Shown: positions 19,406-31,091, counted from the first letter of the stretch. The stretch: 64,000 bases of DNA from Methylophilaceae bacterium (GCA_013141125.1 JABFRO010000001.1:1364001-1428000); one strand, 5' to 3'. Made by a program: numbers and translations. The notes: generated by a model from the letters alone, not told the origin.

Positions 19406-20596
19406 TCATGAAGTTTTCAAACTTAAAAATTGCTTAATTAAAGGCGCTAAAACATCAACCAAATGCTGCGCTTCACTCTGATTCATAATCAGTGGGGGTA
19501 GCAAACGCACTACTTTTTCCACCGTAACATTGATAAGCACTTTAGCTTCAAGCGCTTGCTTCACCAGCTCGGTGCACGGCCTATCAAGCTCAATACCTAT
19601 CATCAATCCAGCATTGCGTACGGTTATCAGCCCTGGCGTATTTTGTAGTTCTGCCAAAAACGCATCACGAATCCAGCATCCCAGCACTTCTGCATGCTCT
19701 AGCAAATTCTCTTCTTCTATGACTTGCAGCGTCACTAACCCAGCCGTAGCCGCTAACGGATTTCCTCCAAAAGTTGAACCATGCTTACCATAAGTAAATA
19801 CCTCTGCTGCCTCACCACGTGCAAGACATGCGCCTATAGGCACCCCGGAGCCCAAGCCCTTGGCCAAACTCATTACGTCAGGTTTAATATCAGTATGCTG
19901 AAATGCAAACCATGTGCCGGTACGGCCAATGCCGCTCTGCACCTCATCAAGCATTAATAGCCAGCCATGCTCATCGCAAATTTGACGCAAACCCTGCAAA
20001 TAATTTTTGGCATCCTTAGGTACATTCACACCGCCCTCACCTTGAATTGGCTCTACCAGAATGGCGACCACATTCGAGCTGTGCAAGGCAACATTACGCA
20101 CAGCCTCCAAATCGTCAAATGGTACGCGTATAAATCCGCTAACCAAAGGCTCAAAGCCTGATTGAACCTTGCGATTGCCCGTCGCTGAAAGTGTTGCCAA
20201 AGTGCGACCATGAAAAGCATGCTCCATCACAATAATTTCAGGCATGTCTATACCCTTATTGTGTCCATAAAGCCTTGCCAATTTAATTGCTGCTTCATTC
20301 GCCTCGCAGCCAGAGTTACAGAAAAACACTTTATCCATACCGGAGATTTCACACAACTTGTCTGCAAGTTGGCTTTGCTCGGCTATTTGATAGTTATTGG
20401 ATACATGGATAAGCCTAGCGGCTTGTGCACTGATAGCCTGAACCAACCTGGAGTGTGAGTGCCCGAGCCCGTTCACCGCAACACCAGCTAGCGCATCCAA
20501 ATAGCAGTTGCCCAGATCATCCCAAAGCCATGCACCCTCACCTTTAACAAAGGTAACAGCCTGCCTTGCATAAGTATTCATTAAATGTTGCGACAT
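19406..20596 (-). CDS. argD: acetylornithine aminotransferase
   Basis: PLP-dependent class III aminotransferase converting N-acetylglutamate semialdehyde to acetylornithine; it may also serve the succinyldiaminopimelate step of lysine synthesis. The protein is 396 residues from the ATG at 20596; a GTG two codons upstream is possible. NSGCEANEAAIKLAR, the Asp in MLDEVQSGIGRTG and the PLP lysine in SLAKGLGSGVP are all present. It is the first gene of argD-argF. Confidence 0.94.
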   Translation of the reverse strand: MSQHLMNTYARQAVTFVKGEGAWLWDDLGNCYLDALAGVAVNGLGHSHSRLVQAISAQAARLIHVSNNYQIAEQSQLADKLCEISGMDKVFFCNSGCEANEAAIKLARLYGHNKGIDMPEIIVMEHAFHGRTLATLSATGNRKVQSGFEPLVSGFIRVPFDDLEAVRNVALHSSNVVAILVEPIQGEGGVNVPKDAKNYLQGLRQICDEHGWLLMLDEVQSGIGRTGTWFAFQHTDIKPDVMSLAKGLGSGVPIGACLARGEAAEVFTYGKHGSTFGGNPLAATAGLVTLQVIEEENLLEHAEVLGCWIRDAFLAELQNTPGLITVRNAGLMIGIELDRPCTELVKQALEAKVLINVTVEKVVRLLPPLIMNQSEAQHLVDVLAPLIKQFLSLKTS

Positions 20597-21080
20597 TTTC
20601 ACATACTCAAATTAAATGCTATCTTCAAAAAATAAGCGGCGACAATAGCCGCCGTAATTATCCTGCTAAACTTAAGCGTTCGCCAATCTCTTAGCTATAT
20701 TTATAGCCACAGACGCGCTTACACCAACGGCTTGACGTTCCATGAGATAGCAAACACAACAAATCTACCCATGTCCCAATCTAACGTTAAGCATTTTGAA
20801 TGAGTTTGACACTCAATCATTGCACACGCGCTTTTTCAATAAGACATATATTAAGCCGAAAAAAACGCCAGTGTTACTGGCGTTTAAACTTAAAAGATTT
20901 GGTTAACCACGAGGAGGCAACTAGAGTCACAGCCATTATTTAAAGCTACTGTATAAACCACTCAACGTTAGGACAGTATTCTTCCACTTAAAATCTTAAC
21001 CCATCCGGCATTCACGTCCAACATACTTCCACTAAGCCCTCATGGATTTAAACCTATCAAATCATAAATTACAGTATTAA
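20597..21080. other. 484-bp intergenic region between hupB and argD
   Basis: No gene recognised. It holds one strong hairpin terminator for leftward transcripts (annotated separately). The remainder, on both sides of that hairpin, shows no repeat, RNA gene or clear promoter that I can support, though the argD promoter should lie near its left end. Confidence 0.5.
20859..20885 (-). terminator. rho-independent terminator downstream of hupB
   Basis: Ten-base arms (AAACGCCAGT and complement) with a 3-base loop. On the minus strand the hairpin is followed by a run of T residues (plus strand A-run at 20859-20865). It is about 200 bases past the hupB stop. Confidence 0.8.
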
Positions 21081-21353
21081 CTAGTTAAGAGCATCTTTCA
21101 AGGACTTCCCAGCACGAAAACCGGGTGCATTACGCTTAGCAATTTTAAGCTCCTTACCAGTTTGAGGATTCCGACCAGTACGCTCAGCACGCTCAGTAAC
21201 GGTAAAAGTACCAAACCCGATCAAAGTGACATTATCACCAGATTTCAATGCAGTGGTCACACTATCAGTAAATGCATCAACAGCCCTACCTGCTGCAGCT
21301 TTACTAATTCCTGCGCTATTAGCGATTTGTTCAATTAATTCTGTTTTATTCAT
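21081..21353 (-). CDS. hupB: DNA-binding protein HU
   Basis: A 90-residue nucleoid protein that bends DNA non-specifically as a dimer. The start [15 protein letters not shown], the GFGTFTV block and the DNA-binding arm [14 protein letters not shown] are diagnostic of HU rather than IHF. An ATG four codons upstream is in frame but makes an atypical N terminus. The gene lies downstream of ppiD, as in many proteobacteria (lon-hupB-ppiD neighbourhood). Confidence 0.95.
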   Translation of the reverse strand: MNKTELIEQIANSAGISKAAAGRAVDAFTDSVTTALKSGDNVTLIGFGTFTVTERAERTGRNPQTGKELKIAKRNAPGFRAGKSLKDALN

Positions 21354-21533
21354 TTGTGAGATCATCCTCTGCTAGTTAAGGGAAACATATAATAACCCAG
21401 CTTTCAAAATTTTGTGTAAAACTTAACAAACTCTGACGCTTATGCGACCGTCTTCTTAGTAACGGCATTTCTGTATCAATCACAATTAAGAATGGATTAA
21501 CGACTCACAGGCATTAACTTATACACAACACCT

Positions 21534-23438
21534 TTATTCCTTAATGCCAGATTGAAGCCGTTCAGCGTGCACAACAATTTTACTCGAGGCTTTTAGCGTT
21601 TTCATATATGCAGACTCATACTCTGTAGATAGGGCTTTTTGTAGATCTTCTCTAGCCGCTTGAGCCTCATTTGCACTCAAGTCAACTTTAGCCTCTACCT
21701 GATTCACTCGTATTAACAAATAGCCATTATTGTTATCTTCCACCCCAACAAAAGTAGGCAACTTGTCGGCTTTAGCCTTAAATGCATTCATCCTCACCAG
21801 ATCCGTTAAACCTTGTGCAACTTTCCGATTCGCTATAACAGGTGCTGTCCAATTTAAACTCAAATCGTCTTTCCCTTGTTGCAAGCTGCTAATTACAGCC
21901 TTGCCTTTTTGCACAGCCAGTTTAGCAGCAGCCTCTTGCTTGAGAAAATCTTCTATAGAAATCTTAACTTCATCATAGCCACGTATTGTGGCAGGCTTAT
22001 AATCTATCACTCGAGCCGCCGCTAATGTATTAGAAGCTACTTCAACAGCTTCCGAATTACGCCTTTCCTTCAAAACCTCATCTGAAAATAAAGTGCTACC
22101 TAATTTATCGCTCTTAAAAAACTTAATAGCTTCTGCCCGTGTTAGCCAACCACTGGTTTGAACTTGCAAACCGAATGCTGTAGCAGCTGGCTGCAAACTG
22201 GCAGACTGCTCATAGACCATATTACTAAAAGCCTCTGCTTGCTCGGAAAATTTATCCAACGCTTTCTGATACATTAAATCACCCTTGATTTGGGCTTTCA
22301 CATCATTATAATCTTGTCCAAGCCCTTGAATTTCCGTAAGTTTAATAATGTGATAGCCAAACTCTGATTCTATCAACTCGCTGATAGCTCCCGGTTTCAT
22401 TGCAAAAACAGCATCCTCAAAAGGCTTAACCATCACTCCTCTTGCAATCACACCCAGATCGCCACCTTTATTTGCAGAACCTGTATCTTGCGAATATTGC
22501 CTAGCAAGCTCTTCAAAATTCTTAGGATCATTTTTGACTAAAACCAACACTTCTTCAGCTTTTTTTCGCGAGGCCTGCTTGCTTGCTGCCGTAGCACCCA
22601 CACCAAAAGGGATCAGAATATGGCTGGCGCGACGCTGCTCATTCCCCTGATATTTACTTGAGTTTTCCTGATAAAACTTTCTAACCTCAGCATCAGTAAC
22701 CATTGCTGAAGGTATAAGTGAGTTAGCGGACATCAATACAAAATCTAGCTTGACCTGCTCTGGAACACGAAACTTTTCTTTATTTTGCTCATAATATGCT
22801 TTGACTTGTGCTTGATTGACATTAACTCCAAGCAAAAAGTCTGCTGACTTTATTTCAGCCACACTAACTACGCGTTTTTGCAAAGCCAACGTCAAGGCTT
22901 GCTCTGTCACGCCACTTGGCTGGTATGCTAGTTTGGGTATACTTGCATAAACCTGCTGCTCAGCCAAGCCATTACGTATGCGAATTTCAAACTGTGAAGG
23001 TGACAGTCGATTTTGCAGAAGTGTACGGTCGTAAACTTCTTGAGAAAATTTGCCATCTTTATGAAACTCCGGCATAGATAAAATATAACCACTTAGCTGC
23101 TCATCTGTAACAATATATTTTTTGTGCTTAATTTCATCGTTAAGCAAGCGATCTGAAATTAAGCGATCAAGTACGGATTGTTTAAACTTTGCATTCTCCA
23201 AGATTGCCGCATCAACTTTTCCGCCATTAGCAAGCCGAACCGCCTCTTTTGCCTCTTGTAGCGCCTTGTTAAATTGCTCCATGGACACGTCATTACCACT
23301 CACCGTTGCAATCGGGATATTAGATCCTGATTGGGTTAGATAAGAATCAATACCAAACAAGGCAAACGGGATAATAATGGCGGCCAGAATAAGCTTAGCA
23401 AGCCAGCCCTTGGAGTTTTCACGAAGCACTTCCAACAT
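21534..23438 (-). CDS. ppiD: peptidylprolyl isomerase PpiD-like periplasmic chaperone
   Basis: A 634-residue inner-membrane-anchored periplasmic foldase. One N-terminal transmembrane helix (about 14-32, LAKLILAAIIIPFALFGI) precedes a SurA-like N-terminal chaperone domain. A parvulin (PPIC) domain covers about residues 265-365, with RRASHILI, GGDLGVIARG and FGYHIIKL. A long C-terminal helical region completes it. PpiD helps newly exported proteins leave the Sec translocon. It is followed by hupB and preceded by two tRNA genes. Confidence 0.93.
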   Translation of the reverse strand: MLEVLRENSKGWLAKLILAAIIIPFALFGIDSYLTQSGSNIPIATVSGNDVSMEQFNKALQEAKEAVRLANGGKVDAAILENAKFKQSVLDRLISDRLLNDEIKHKKYIVTDEQLSGYILSMPEFHKDGKFSQEVYDRTLLQNRLSPSQFEIRIRNGLAEQQVYASIPKLAYQPSGVTEQALTLALQKRVVSVAEIKSADFLLGVNVNQAQVKAYYEQNKEKFRVPEQVKLDFVLMSANSLIPSAMVTDAEVRKFYQENSSKYQGNEQRRASHILIPFGVGATAASKQASRKKAEEVLVLVKNDPKNFEELARQYSQDTGSANKGGDLGVIARGVMVKPFEDAVFAMKPGAISELIESEFGYHIIKLTEIQGLGQDYNDVKAQIKGDLMYQKALDKFSEQAEAFSNMVYEQSASLQPAATAFGLQVQTSGWLTRAEAIKFFKSDKLGSTLFSDEVLKERRNSEAVEVASNTLAAARVIDYKPATIRGYDEVKISIEDFLKQEAAAKLAVQKGKAVISSLQQGKDDLSLNWTAPVIANRKVAQGLTDLVRMNAFKAKADKLPTFVGVEDNNNGYLLIRVNQVEAKVDLSANEAQAAREDLQKALSTEYESAYMKTLKASSKIVVHAERLQSGIKE

Positions 23439-23633
23439 AACGGTATGTTTTCCAAAAGTAAAATTAGCTTAACTTAATAATAAACTGCGAAAGTGAGTGA
23501 CGAATAAAAAACCTAAACCCCACAAAAGCATTGCGGAAAGAATATACCACACGCAGATATGGCATGACAGGCCGAACTTCAGAATCAAATATAGCAGGTC
23601 AGGCTTACCAAAACATGTACGTAATTTACAAAT

Positions 23634-23664
23634 AAAAAAAGACAAGCCTAGGCTTGTCTTTTTT
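23634..23664. terminator. bidirectional hairpin terminator after tRNA-Asp
   Basis: GACAAGCC and GGCTTGTC arms (23641-23658) around a 2-base centre are flanked by an A-run on the left and a T-run on the right, so it would work in both directions. It most likely ends the leftward tRNA-Val/tRNA-Asp transcript, being only four bases past the tRNA-Asp CCA end. Confidence 0.85.
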
Positions 23665-23668
23665 GAAT

Positions 23669-23745
23669 TGGCGGAGTGGACGGGACTCGAACCCGCGACC
23701 CCCGGCGTGACAGGCCGGTATTCTAACCAACTGAACTACCACTCC
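23669..23745 (-). tRNA. tRNA-Asp (GTC anticodon)
   Basis: A 77-nt cloverleaf on the minus strand: acceptor stem GGAGTGG/CCACTCC, discriminator G, encoded CCA. The anticodon arm reads CCTGTCACG with anticodon GTC, and the T-arm is GGTTCGAGTCC. It lies just downstream of tRNA-Val and is probably co-transcribed with it. Confidence 0.96.
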
Positions 23746-23810
23746 AGTTTACTACAGCTAATCTTATTAGCTTTCACCACAATTAACCACCAACATTACG
23801 ACTCTTAAAT

Positions 23811-23886
23811 TGGTGGGTGCTGACGGGGTCGAACCGCCGACATTCGCCTTGTAAGGGCGACGCTCTACCAACTGAGCTAAGCACCC
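23811..23886 (-). tRNA. tRNA-Val (TAC anticodon)
   Basis: A 76-nt cloverleaf on the minus strand with acceptor stem GGGTGCT, encoded CCA, D-arm AGCTCAGTTGGTAGAGC and anticodon loop CCTTACAAG (anticodon TAC). It lies 65 bases upstream of tRNA-Asp and downstream of lon. Confidence 0.96.
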
Positions 23887-24173
23887 TGCCTGAACCAACA
23901 ACAGCTGCGCATTATACAGCACCTTTTTTCTTTTTGCCAATCCTAAATCCATATTGACTTAAAACTAAGATGCATTCCTAAGCTAACAACTGCGCACTCG
24001 CTCCCTATTTCGTCAGGACAATTGAAACGAGATGCGCATCTTACTAACAGTAGCAATTTTTCTCAAGTCATTTTAACAAAAAAACAACTTGCTTTTCTAT
24101 ATTTGCAAGCTTTGAGCAACTCTAAAAAACTACATCATAGAACAAAATTAATAATGATGACTAATTGAGTTTT

Positions 24174-26612
24174 CTAGTGCGTCATTACCCCAGTTACTTC
24201 ACTTGCTCCATCTGCCAGAACAACATCTTTCACAGGCAAGACTTCTTCACAGCTTTTTGGAGCCCTCTCTAACGCTAGCTCCAGCACCTGATCTATCCAT
24301 TTTACTGGGTGGATATTAAGAATATTTTTGATATTCTCTGGGATTTCCTTAAGATCCTTAACATTTTGCTCGGGGATCAATACTGTTTTAATCCCTCCCC
24401 TATGTGCCGCTAAGAGTTTTTCCTTAAGCCCACCAATAGGTAGCACTTCACCGCGCAACGTAATTTCACCAGTCATCGCTACATCAGCCCGCACAGGAAT
24501 ATTGGTCAGAACAGAAACTAAAGCTGTGCATATTCCAATACCTGCACTTGGCCCATCCTTGGGTGTGGCACCTTCAGGAAAGTGAATATGAATATCATTC
24601 TTCTCGTAGAAATCAGGTGCTATCCCCAATCTTTTAGCTCGGCTACGCACAACACTCATTGCTGCTTGTATCGACTCTTGCATAACCTCCCCCAGCTTGC
24701 CCGTACTTATAGCCTTACCTTTACCTGGCAACAATACAGACTCAATGGTCAATAACTCACCTCCCACCTCTGTCCATGCCAAACCAGTCACTTGTCCAAC
24801 CTGGTTTTCCTTGGCGGCTATTCCATAATCGTAACGTTGTACACCTAAATATTTTTCCAGATTTTTTGGGTTCACATTAACTTTACGAGCAACTTTTCCA
24901 TCGGCTTTCGTTTTATTCGTTAATAGCTCCTTAACCACTTTTCGGCATATTTTAGATATTTCACGATCAAGGCTACGCACACCTGCCTCACGTGTGTAAT
25001 ATCGTACCGCATCCCGAATTGCAGGTTCTGATACGCTAATTTCTTCAGCCTTAAGTCCATGTGCACGAAGCTGTTTTGGCAATAAATAGCGCATGGCTAT
25101 ATTGACTTTTTCATCTTCAGTATATCCGGCCAGACGTATTACTTCCATGCGATCAAGCAAAGCGGGCGGTATATTCATGGAATTAGCTGTAGCAACAAAC
25201 ATTACATCCGACAAATCATATTCAACTTCCACATAATGATCTACAAAAGTATGGTTCTGCTCTGGATCCAACACTTCAAGCAATGCGGATGAAGGGTCTC
25301 CACGCATATCCTGCCCCAACTTATCTACCTCATCCAGCAGAAACAATGGGTTTTTAACACCCACTTTTGCCATACTTTGCAAGACTTTTCCTGGCATTGA
25401 TCCAATATATGTACGCCTGTGCCCGCGGATCTCAGACTCATCACGAACGCCACCAAGTGCCATACGCACAAATTTACGATTAACTGCTTTGGCTATACTT
25501 TGCCCCAGCGAAGTCTTACCAACACCGGGAGGACCAACCAAGCACAAAATTGGAGCCTTAAGCTTGCCTACCCGCTGTTGCACGGCAAGATACTCAACTA
25601 TACGTTCCTTTACCTTCTCCAAGCCATAGTGATCCGCATCCAGTATCGCTTCTGCTGTTGCTAAATTCCGACTGATTTTCGTTTTTTTCTTCCACGGCAA
25701 ATTAGCCAATGTCTCAATATAGTTGCGCACTACAGAAGACTCAGCAGACATTGGCGACATCATTTTAAGCTTCTTCATTTCCGAATTTGCTTTCAACATC
25801 GCTTCTTTAGACATTTGCGCAGATGTAATACGTTTTTCAAGTTCACCTAACTCGTCGCCCTCATCCTGCTCACCAAGCTCTTTCTGAATTGCTTTAACCT
25901 GTTCATTTAAATAGAAATCACGCTGACTCTTTTCCATTTGGTGCTTTACTCGACCGCGTATTCTTTTTTCAACTTGTAGAATATCAATTTCCGCCTCTAG
26001 CAAGCCTAACAAATGTTCTAACCGCTCTACAACACTGAACATTTCAAGTATTTTTTGCTTTTCCTCAAGCTTAAGTGTGAGATGAGCCGTAACCGTATCT
26101 GCTAAACGCCCTGCATCATCTATCGTAGCAAGAGATGTAAGAATTTCCGGTGGGATTTTTTTGTTTAATTTAACGTACTGATCGAATTGAGAAAATACTG
26201 TTCGCGTTAGCGCTTGTATTTCGCTATCTTCCTGTAAAACAGGTTCGACTTTTTCAACCTTTACGGCTAGGCAATCCTCTGTTTCAACAAATTCTGACAC
26301 TTTGGCGCGATGTACACCTTCAACCAGCACTTTTACAGTGCCATCAGGCAGTTTAAGCATTTGCAGGACGGTTGCTATCGTTCCAACCTCATAAAGATCG
26401 GATGAACTAGGTTCGTCTTTACTCGCGGACTTTTGCGCAATTAGAAATATTTGCTTATTTCCCTCAGAGGCAAGCTCAAGGGCTTTAACCGATTTAGGAC
26501 GACCAACAAAAAGCGGTATAACGAGATGCGGATATACAACTACATCACGTAATGGAAGCAGAGGTAACAAGCCTTCATCTGAAGAGAAAGGCGGTAAAAT
26601 ATTTTCAGTCAT
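24174..26612 (-). CDS. lon: ATP-dependent protease Lon (LonA type)
   Basis: An 812-residue hexameric cytoplasmic protease that degrades misfolded and regulatory proteins. It has an N-terminal LON substrate domain (about 14-205). The AAA+ module contains Walker [10 protein letters not shown] (about 359-367) and Walker B FLLDEVDK. The protease domain has the catalytic Ser in [10 protein letters not shown] and Lys in [13 protein letters not shown]. It follows clpX behind a strong terminator, so it probably has its own promoter in the 26613-26664 interval. Confidence 0.98.
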   Translation of the reverse strand: MTENILPPFSSDEGLLPLLPLRDVVVYPHLVIPLFVGRPKSVKALELASEGNKQIFLIAQKSASKDEPSSSDLYEVGTIATVLQMLKLPDGTVKVLVEGVHRAKVSEFVETEDCLAVKVEKVEPVLQEDSEIQALTRTVFSQFDQYVKLNKKIPPEILTSLATIDDAGRLADTVTAHLTLKLEEKQKILEMFSVVERLEHLLGLLEAEIDILQVEKRIRGRVKHQMEKSQRDFYLNEQVKAIQKELGEQDEGDELGELEKRITSAQMSKEAMLKANSEMKKLKMMSPMSAESSVVRNYIETLANLPWKKKTKISRNLATAEAILDADHYGLEKVKERIVEYLAVQQRVGKLKAPILCLVGPPGVGKTSLGQSIAKAVNRKFVRMALGGVRDESEIRGHRRTYIGSMPGKVLQSMAKVGVKNPLFLLDEVDKLGQDMRGDPSSALLEVLDPEQNHTFVDHYVEVEYDLSDVMFVATANSMNIPPALLDRMEVIRLAGYTEDEKVNIAMRYLLPKQLRAHGLKAEEISVSEPAIRDAVRYYTREAGVRSLDREISKICRKVVKELLTNKTKADGKVARKVNVNPKNLEKYLGVQRYDYGIAAKENQVGQVTGLAWTEVGGELLTIESVLLPGKGKAISTGKLGEVMQESIQAAMSVVRSRAKRLGIAPDFYEKNDIHIHFPEGATPKDGPSAGIGICTALVSVLTNIPVRADVAMTGEITLRGEVLPIGGLKEKLLAAHRGGIKTVLIPEQNVKDLKEIPENIKNILNIHPVKWIDQVLELALERAPKSCEEVLPVKDVVLADGASEVTGVMTH

Positions 26613-26664
26613 GATGCACCTCTTGAAAAAGCTGCGTATAGCAACATGCTACACTCTCAAAAAC

Positions 26665-26705
26665 AAAAATGGGGGGTAGACCCAAAAATTCAAGTCTACC
26701 CCCCA
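26665..26705 (-). terminator. rho-independent terminator downstream of clpX
   Basis: Twelve-base perfect arms (TGGGGGGTAGAC and complement) around a 12-base loop. On the minus strand they are followed by TTTTTG. It begins about 18 bases after the clpX stop and separates clpX from lon. Confidence 0.88.
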
Positions 26706-26723
26706 CATATTTTCAATACCAGA

Positions 26724-27992
26724 TTAACTAACTGACTCAGCTAGAAGTGGCTCTTCACCGTAAATTAAAATAGGCTGCGAGTCACCGCTAATTACACCTT
26801 CATCAATAACCACTTTAACCAAATTCTCAATTGAAGGCAGATCAAACATTATTTCCAGCAATGCATGCTCCAAAATAGAACGCAAACCACGAGCTCCCGT
26901 CTTTCGCTCAAGTGCTTTTTTTGCAATTAAAAAGAGTGCGGATTCACGAAACTCCAAATCAACACCCTCCATCTTGAAAAGCTTGGCATATTGCTTGGTT
27001 AGTGCATTTTTTGGCTCTGTCAGAATTTGCATCATGGCAGCTTCATCGAGCGACTCAAGTGTTGCAATGGCTGGCAGGCGACCAACGAATTCAGGAATCA
27101 GACCGAATCTCACTAGATCATCCGGCTCCACATCCATCAACACTTCGCCCACGGAACGCACATCTTCCTTGCTTTTCACTTCGGCCCCAAAACCGATACC
27201 ACCTTTCTCAGAGCGGCGGCGAATGATTTTATCCAACCCATCAAAAGCACCTCCGCAAATAAAGAGGATGTTGGTAGTATCAAGCTGTACAAACTCTTGG
27301 CTTGGATGTTTGCGGCCACCTTGTGGAGGGACTGAAGAGACCGTCCCTTCAATCAGCTTAAGCAACGCTTGCTGCACACCTTCACCAGACACATCACGTG
27401 TAATAGAAGGACCTTCAGATTTACGTGTAATTTTATCAATCTCATCAATGTAGATGATTCCGCGCTGAGCTTTTTCAACGTCATAGTCGCATTTCATTAG
27501 CAGTTTCTGCATAATATTTTCGACATCTTCACCCACATAACCAGCTTCAGTTAATGTAGTAGCATCAGCAATTACAAACGGCACATCCAGCACTCGCGCC
27601 AAAGTTTGCGCCAACAACGTCTTACCTGAACCAGTGGGGCCAATAAGCAGAATATTGCTCTTGGTAATCTCCACATCATCAATTTTCGCAGTCTGGGTTA
27701 AGCGTTTATAGTGATTATAAACTGCCACAGCCAGACTCTTTTTAGCCGCCGATTGACCGATAACATAATTATCCAGTGTAACTCGGATTTCTCTTGGCAC
27801 CGGCAGACCGATTTCACCTTTTTTGGATTCGCTTTCTGCTTCTAAACCTTCTTTTACAATGTCGTTACACAAATCAACACATTCATCACAAATGAAAACG
27901 GATGGTCCGGCTATCAGCCTCTTTACTTCATGCTGACTTTTACCGCAAAACGAACAATGTAATAACTTTTCACCTTCTGCCTGAGTATCCAT
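26724..27992 (-). CDS. clpX: ATP-dependent Clp protease ATPase subunit ClpX
   Basis: A 422-residue AAA+ unfoldase that recognises tagged substrates and feeds them into ClpP. An N-terminal zinc-binding domain has CSFCGK and CDECVDLC (about 14-41). Walker A is GPTGSGKT and Walker [10 protein letters not shown]. The ClpP-contacting IGF-type loop reads GGIGFGAEV. It lies 42 bases after clpP, forming the standard tig-clpP-clpX operon. Confidence 0.98.
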   Translation of the reverse strand: MDTQAEGEKLLHCSFCGKSQHEVKRLIAGPSVFICDECVDLCNDIVKEGLEAESESKKGEIGLPVPREIRVTLDNYVIGQSAAKKSLAVAVYNHYKRLTQTAKIDDVEITKSNILLIGPTGSGKTLLAQTLARVLDVPFVIADATTLTEAGYVGEDVENIMQKLLMKCDYDVEKAQRGIIYIDEIDKITRKSEGPSITRDVSGEGVQQALLKLIEGTVSSVPPQGGRKHPSQEFVQLDTTNILFICGGAFDGLDKIIRRRSEKGGIGFGAEVKSKEDVRSVGEVLMDVEPDDLVRFGLIPEFVGRLPAIATLESLDEAAMMQILTEPKNALTKQYAKLFKMEGVDLEFRESALFLIAKKALERKTGARGLRSILEHALLEIMFDLPSIENLVKVVIDEGVISGDSQPILIYGEEPLLAESVS

Positions 27993-28033
27993 GAAATCGC
28001 TCCCGAAAATTTAGAACTGCTGTTTATATAATG

Positions 28034-28660
28034 CTATACAAGATCGTTGCGACTAGTGATAATTTTATCGACAAAACCGTAACTTAATGCCTGATCTGCA
28101 CTCATAAAGTTATCGCGATCAGTGCCATCAACAAGCGCTTCGTAGGATCGGCCGCAGTGCTTTGCCATGATTTGATTAAGTCTTTCTTTTAAGAATAAAA
28201 TCTCTCGAGCATGAATTTCAAAATCGGATGCCTGCCCCTGATAACCACCTGATGGCTGGTGAATCATCACACGTGAATTTGGCAGAATGAAGCGCTTGCC
28301 TGCCGCGCCTGCGTTTAACAGAAAGGCTCCCATACTAGCTGCTTGTCCGGCACACAAAGTACTCACATCAGGCTTGATAAATTGCATGGTGTCATAAATT
28401 GCCAAACCAGCAGTTACTGAACCACCGGGAGAGTTTATGTAAAACGAAATGTCTTTATCAGGATTCTCCGCTTCAAGAAAAAGCAATTGTGCAACCACTA
28501 AATTTGCAGTTTCATCATTTACCGGCCCCACCAGAAAAACAATGCGCTCTTTAAGCAAGCGAGAAAATATGTCATAAGACCGTTCACCACGCCCCGTTTG
28601 CTCCACCACCATAGGAACAAGACCCAATCCTTGCGGCTCCCACTGACTATTTATTGCCAT
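28034..28660 (-). CDS. clpP: ATP-dependent Clp protease proteolytic subunit
   Basis: A 208-residue serine protease that assembles into the 14-subunit barrel. The catalytic Ser lies in [13 protein letters not shown], the His in [12 protein letters not shown], and the Asp in the [12 protein letters not shown] region. It begins 3 bases before the clpP-tig junction: the tig stop is followed immediately by a GAGGAGA site inside tig's end region, so translation is probably coupled. Confidence 0.97.
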   Translation of the reverse strand: MAINSQWEPQGLGLVPMVVEQTGRGERSYDIFSRLLKERIVFLVGPVNDETANLVVAQLLFLEAENPDKDISFYINSPGGSVTAGLAIYDTMQFIKPDVSTLCAGQAASMGAFLLNAGAAGKRFILPNSRVMIHQPSGGYQGQASDFEIHAREILFLKERLNQIMAKHCGRSYEALVDGTDRDNFMSADQALSYGFVDKIITSRNDLV

Positions 28661-28662
28661 TT

Positions 28663-29970
28663 TTAAGATCTCCTCCCCATCAAGTTATCGAAATCAACCG
28701 CCTTATCAACCTGCTCAGCGTGTTGCAACACCCATGCCACTACGTTTTCCTCTGTTGCCAATGTAGCAGGCTCAGTGAGACGCTCTTTGTCTGCGTAATA
28801 CCAACGCACCACATCTTCAGGTTTTTCATAACTTTGAGCAAATTGATCTACCGCAGCACGAATTTGCTCGGTATTCGCCAACAAGCCATTCTTATTAACC
28901 AGCTCGATCAGGATCAGACGTAACTTCAAACCTCGCTCGGCTTGCTCCGCGAACATATGTCGCTCAAGCTTTATCTCCGAAAGATTGGCTCCAGCATTCG
29001 CAAGGTCGTCCTGTGTTTTTTGAAGGTGCTGTTCGATTTCGGCGGTGATTGCCGCCTGGGGCAACTCAACCTCTGTAGAAGCAAGCAAAGCCAGAAACGC
29101 CTGCTCCTTGATTCTAGCGCGAACACGCTTCGCTACTTCCTGATTCAAACTTTCTTTTATATCGGCATACATCTTCTCTACGCTGCCATTTTCAACGCCG
29201 AGACTGCGTGCGAACTCATCATCAATTTCCGGAAAATGAGGCTCTGACACAGTATTAACCGTCACTTCATATTTTACTGTTTTTCCAGCCAACTCCGCCG
29301 AGCCATGGTCAGCCGGGTAGGTTATATCAAAACTTTTGTTAGAGCCAGGCTCGGTTCCCAGAAGATTATTATCCACCTCAGCTACACGACCACCCTCGCC
29401 AAGAACCAAATCTATACTTTGACCATCTGTGCTCTCAATCTCCTCACCATCCAGAGTTGCGCTCAGAACTATGCTCACCATATCACCCAGCTTCGCCGCT
29501 CTGTTCACAGCCTCATAAGTTGCACGCTGCCTAACAAGAACATCTACCGTTTTCTTAACGTCAGCATCACTTACTTCAACTACCGGACGCTCCACTTTCG
29601 TTTTACTCAAATCACCAATGACGATTTCTGGAAATATCTCAAAAGTTGCCACATATTCAATGAACTCTGCGGTTGCACCGCCAAAGTTATGCTCAATTTT
29701 AGGCAAACCAGCGACGCGCAACTTATGCTCCGCGACCGCATCTTTAAAGCTTTGTTCAATATTATCAGCAAAGACTTCATCGTAAACTTGCTGACCGCGC
29801 TGCTGCTGGATCAGGCTAGCAGGAGCTTTACCTTCACGAAAACCTGGCACTTTGAGTGTTTTAGCTAGATGAGCTACCCGCTTCGCCACTTCTTCTTTAA
29901 TTGGCTCTAGCGGGACTTGCACCGTCAGACGGCGCTCAAGCTTACTTGTTGTTTCGAGTGATGCTGACAT
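28663..29970 (-). CDS. tig: trigger factor
   Basis: Ribosome-bound chaperone and prolyl isomerase that meets nascent chains at the exit tunnel. It is 435 residues. The N-terminal ribosome-binding domain has the signature FREGKAP ([13 protein letters not shown]), an FKBP domain lies around 150-245, and the C-terminal helical chaperone domain follows. The frame extends further upstream, through the tRNA-Leu end, but I set the start at the ATG at 29970, which follows a TAGGAAAG site and matches family starts. Confidence 0.96.
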   Translation of the reverse strand: MSASLETTSKLERRLTVQVPLEPIKEEVAKRVAHLAKTLKVPGFREGKAPASLIQQQRGQQVYDEVFADNIEQSFKDAVAEHKLRVAGLPKIEHNFGGATAEFIEYVATFEIFPEIVIGDLSKTKVERPVVEVSDADVKKTVDVLVRQRATYEAVNRAAKLGDMVSIVLSATLDGEEIESTDGQSIDLVLGEGGRVAEVDNNLLGTEPGSNKSFDITYPADHGSAELAGKTVKYEVTVNTVSEPHFPEIDDEFARSLGVENGSVEKMYADIKESLNQEVAKRVRARIKEQAFLALLASTEVELPQAAITAEIEQHLQKTQDDLANAGANLSEIKLERHMFAEQAERGLKLRLILIELVNKNGLLANTEQIRAAVDQFAQSYEKPEDVVRWYYADKERLTEPATLATEENVVAWVLQHAEQVDKAVDFDNLMGRRS

Positions 29971-29994
29971 GAGTCGCTTTCCTAAATGAATACC

Positions 29995-30079
29995 TGGTGC
30001 GAAAGGAGAGACTCGAACTCTCACGCCTTGCGGCGCTGGAACCTAAATCCAGTGCGTCTACCAATTCCGCCACTTTCGC
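29995..30079 (-). tRNA. tRNA-Leu (TAG anticodon)
   Basis: An 85-nt class II tRNA on the minus strand: acceptor stem GCGAAAG/CTTTCGC, encoded CCA and anticodon loop GATTTAGGT (anticodon TAG). The long variable arm is GCGCCGCAAGGCGT and the T-arm GAGTTCGAGTCTC. It lies immediately upstream of tig, 24 bases from its start, so the two may share a transcript. Confidence 0.96.
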
Positions 30080-30290
30080 AGGTTGCTTTATATTTACCTC
30101 AGGCCAAACTTCGATCAGAGGCACAGAAGCGCGACAGTATAGCAAATTTTTTAATTTATGAAGCTTGTCATTAAAGAAATATTACAGTTAAATTACCGAC
30201 GCATTGTAATTAAGCATCAACTTTTGATTACACTATTTACTTGATTACTTCACCAAGCATCTTTGCCTTGATATTAACTTTGAATCAAAT

Positions 30291-31091
30291 TCAAATTGAC
30301 TTATTGTGCTCTATCAACGCATAAGCTGAATGGTTATGAATTGATTCAAAATTTTCCGATTCAACCACATAAGACTCTATACGCGGCTCTGCATTTAATT
30401 GCGCAGCAACATCACGCACCATATCTTCTACAAACTTGGGATTGTCATAAGCGCGCTCGGTTACAAACTTTTCGTCAGGGCGCTTGAGCAAGCCATACAG
30501 CTCACACGAAGCCTGGCTTTCCACCATACGTATAATGTCTTCCACCCATATAAAGTCGTTGATGCGAGCTGTTACAGTGACGTGCGAGCGCTGATTATGC
30601 GCACCATAATCAGATATTTTTTTGGAGCACGGACACAGGCTGGTAACTGGAACCAATACTTTGACGGTGATTCCAAATTCCCCATGATTTATTTCGCCTA
30701 TAAAAGTAACCTCATAATCCAATAGACTTTGCACGCCTGAAATAGGCGCAGCTTTATTGATAAAATACGGAAAAGTCATTTCGACATAACCAGACTCAGC
30801 CTCAAGACGCTTTACCATTTCACGCAATATGGTCTCAAACGATTCTACTGAAATCTCACGCTCGTTCATGTTGAGTATCTCAACAAAACGCGACATATGC
30901 GTGCCTTTGAAATTGTGCGGCAAATGTACGTACATATTAAATAATGCAACGGTATGTTGCACGCCGCCCGTCTTGTCTTTAACCTTGACAGGATGGCGTA
31001 TAGACTTAATGCCAACCTTGTCTATGGCTAGATGACGAACATCAGGGGTATTTTGTACATCTTCAATTGCAGGTTTGTGTGCATTACTCAT
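30291..31091 (-). CDS. folE2: GTP cyclohydrolase FolE2 (type IB)
   Basis: Makes dihydroneopterin triphosphate from GTP, the first folate step. The 266 residues belong to the COG1469/type IB family, unrelated in length to the FolE type IA enzyme. The likely metal-ligand Cys lies in [21 protein letters not shown], and the [11 protein letters not shown] block is intact. Type IB enzymes work with metals other than zinc, so they are often associated with low zinc. It follows dxs on the minus strand in the opposite sense of flow: dxs is downstream, 60 bases away. Confidence 0.95.
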   Translation of the reverse strand: MSNAHKPAIEDVQNTPDVRHLAIDKVGIKSIRHPVKVKDKTGGVQHTVALFNMYVHLPHNFKGTHMSRFVEILNMNEREISVESFETILREMVKRLEAESGYVEMTFPYFINKAAPISGVQSLLDYEVTFIGEINHGEFGITVKVLVPVTSLCPCSKKISDYGAHNQRSHVTVTARINDFIWVEDIIRMVESQASCELYGLLKRPDEKFVTERAYDNPKFVEDMVRDVAAQLNAEPRIESYVVESENFESIHNHSAYALIEHNKSI

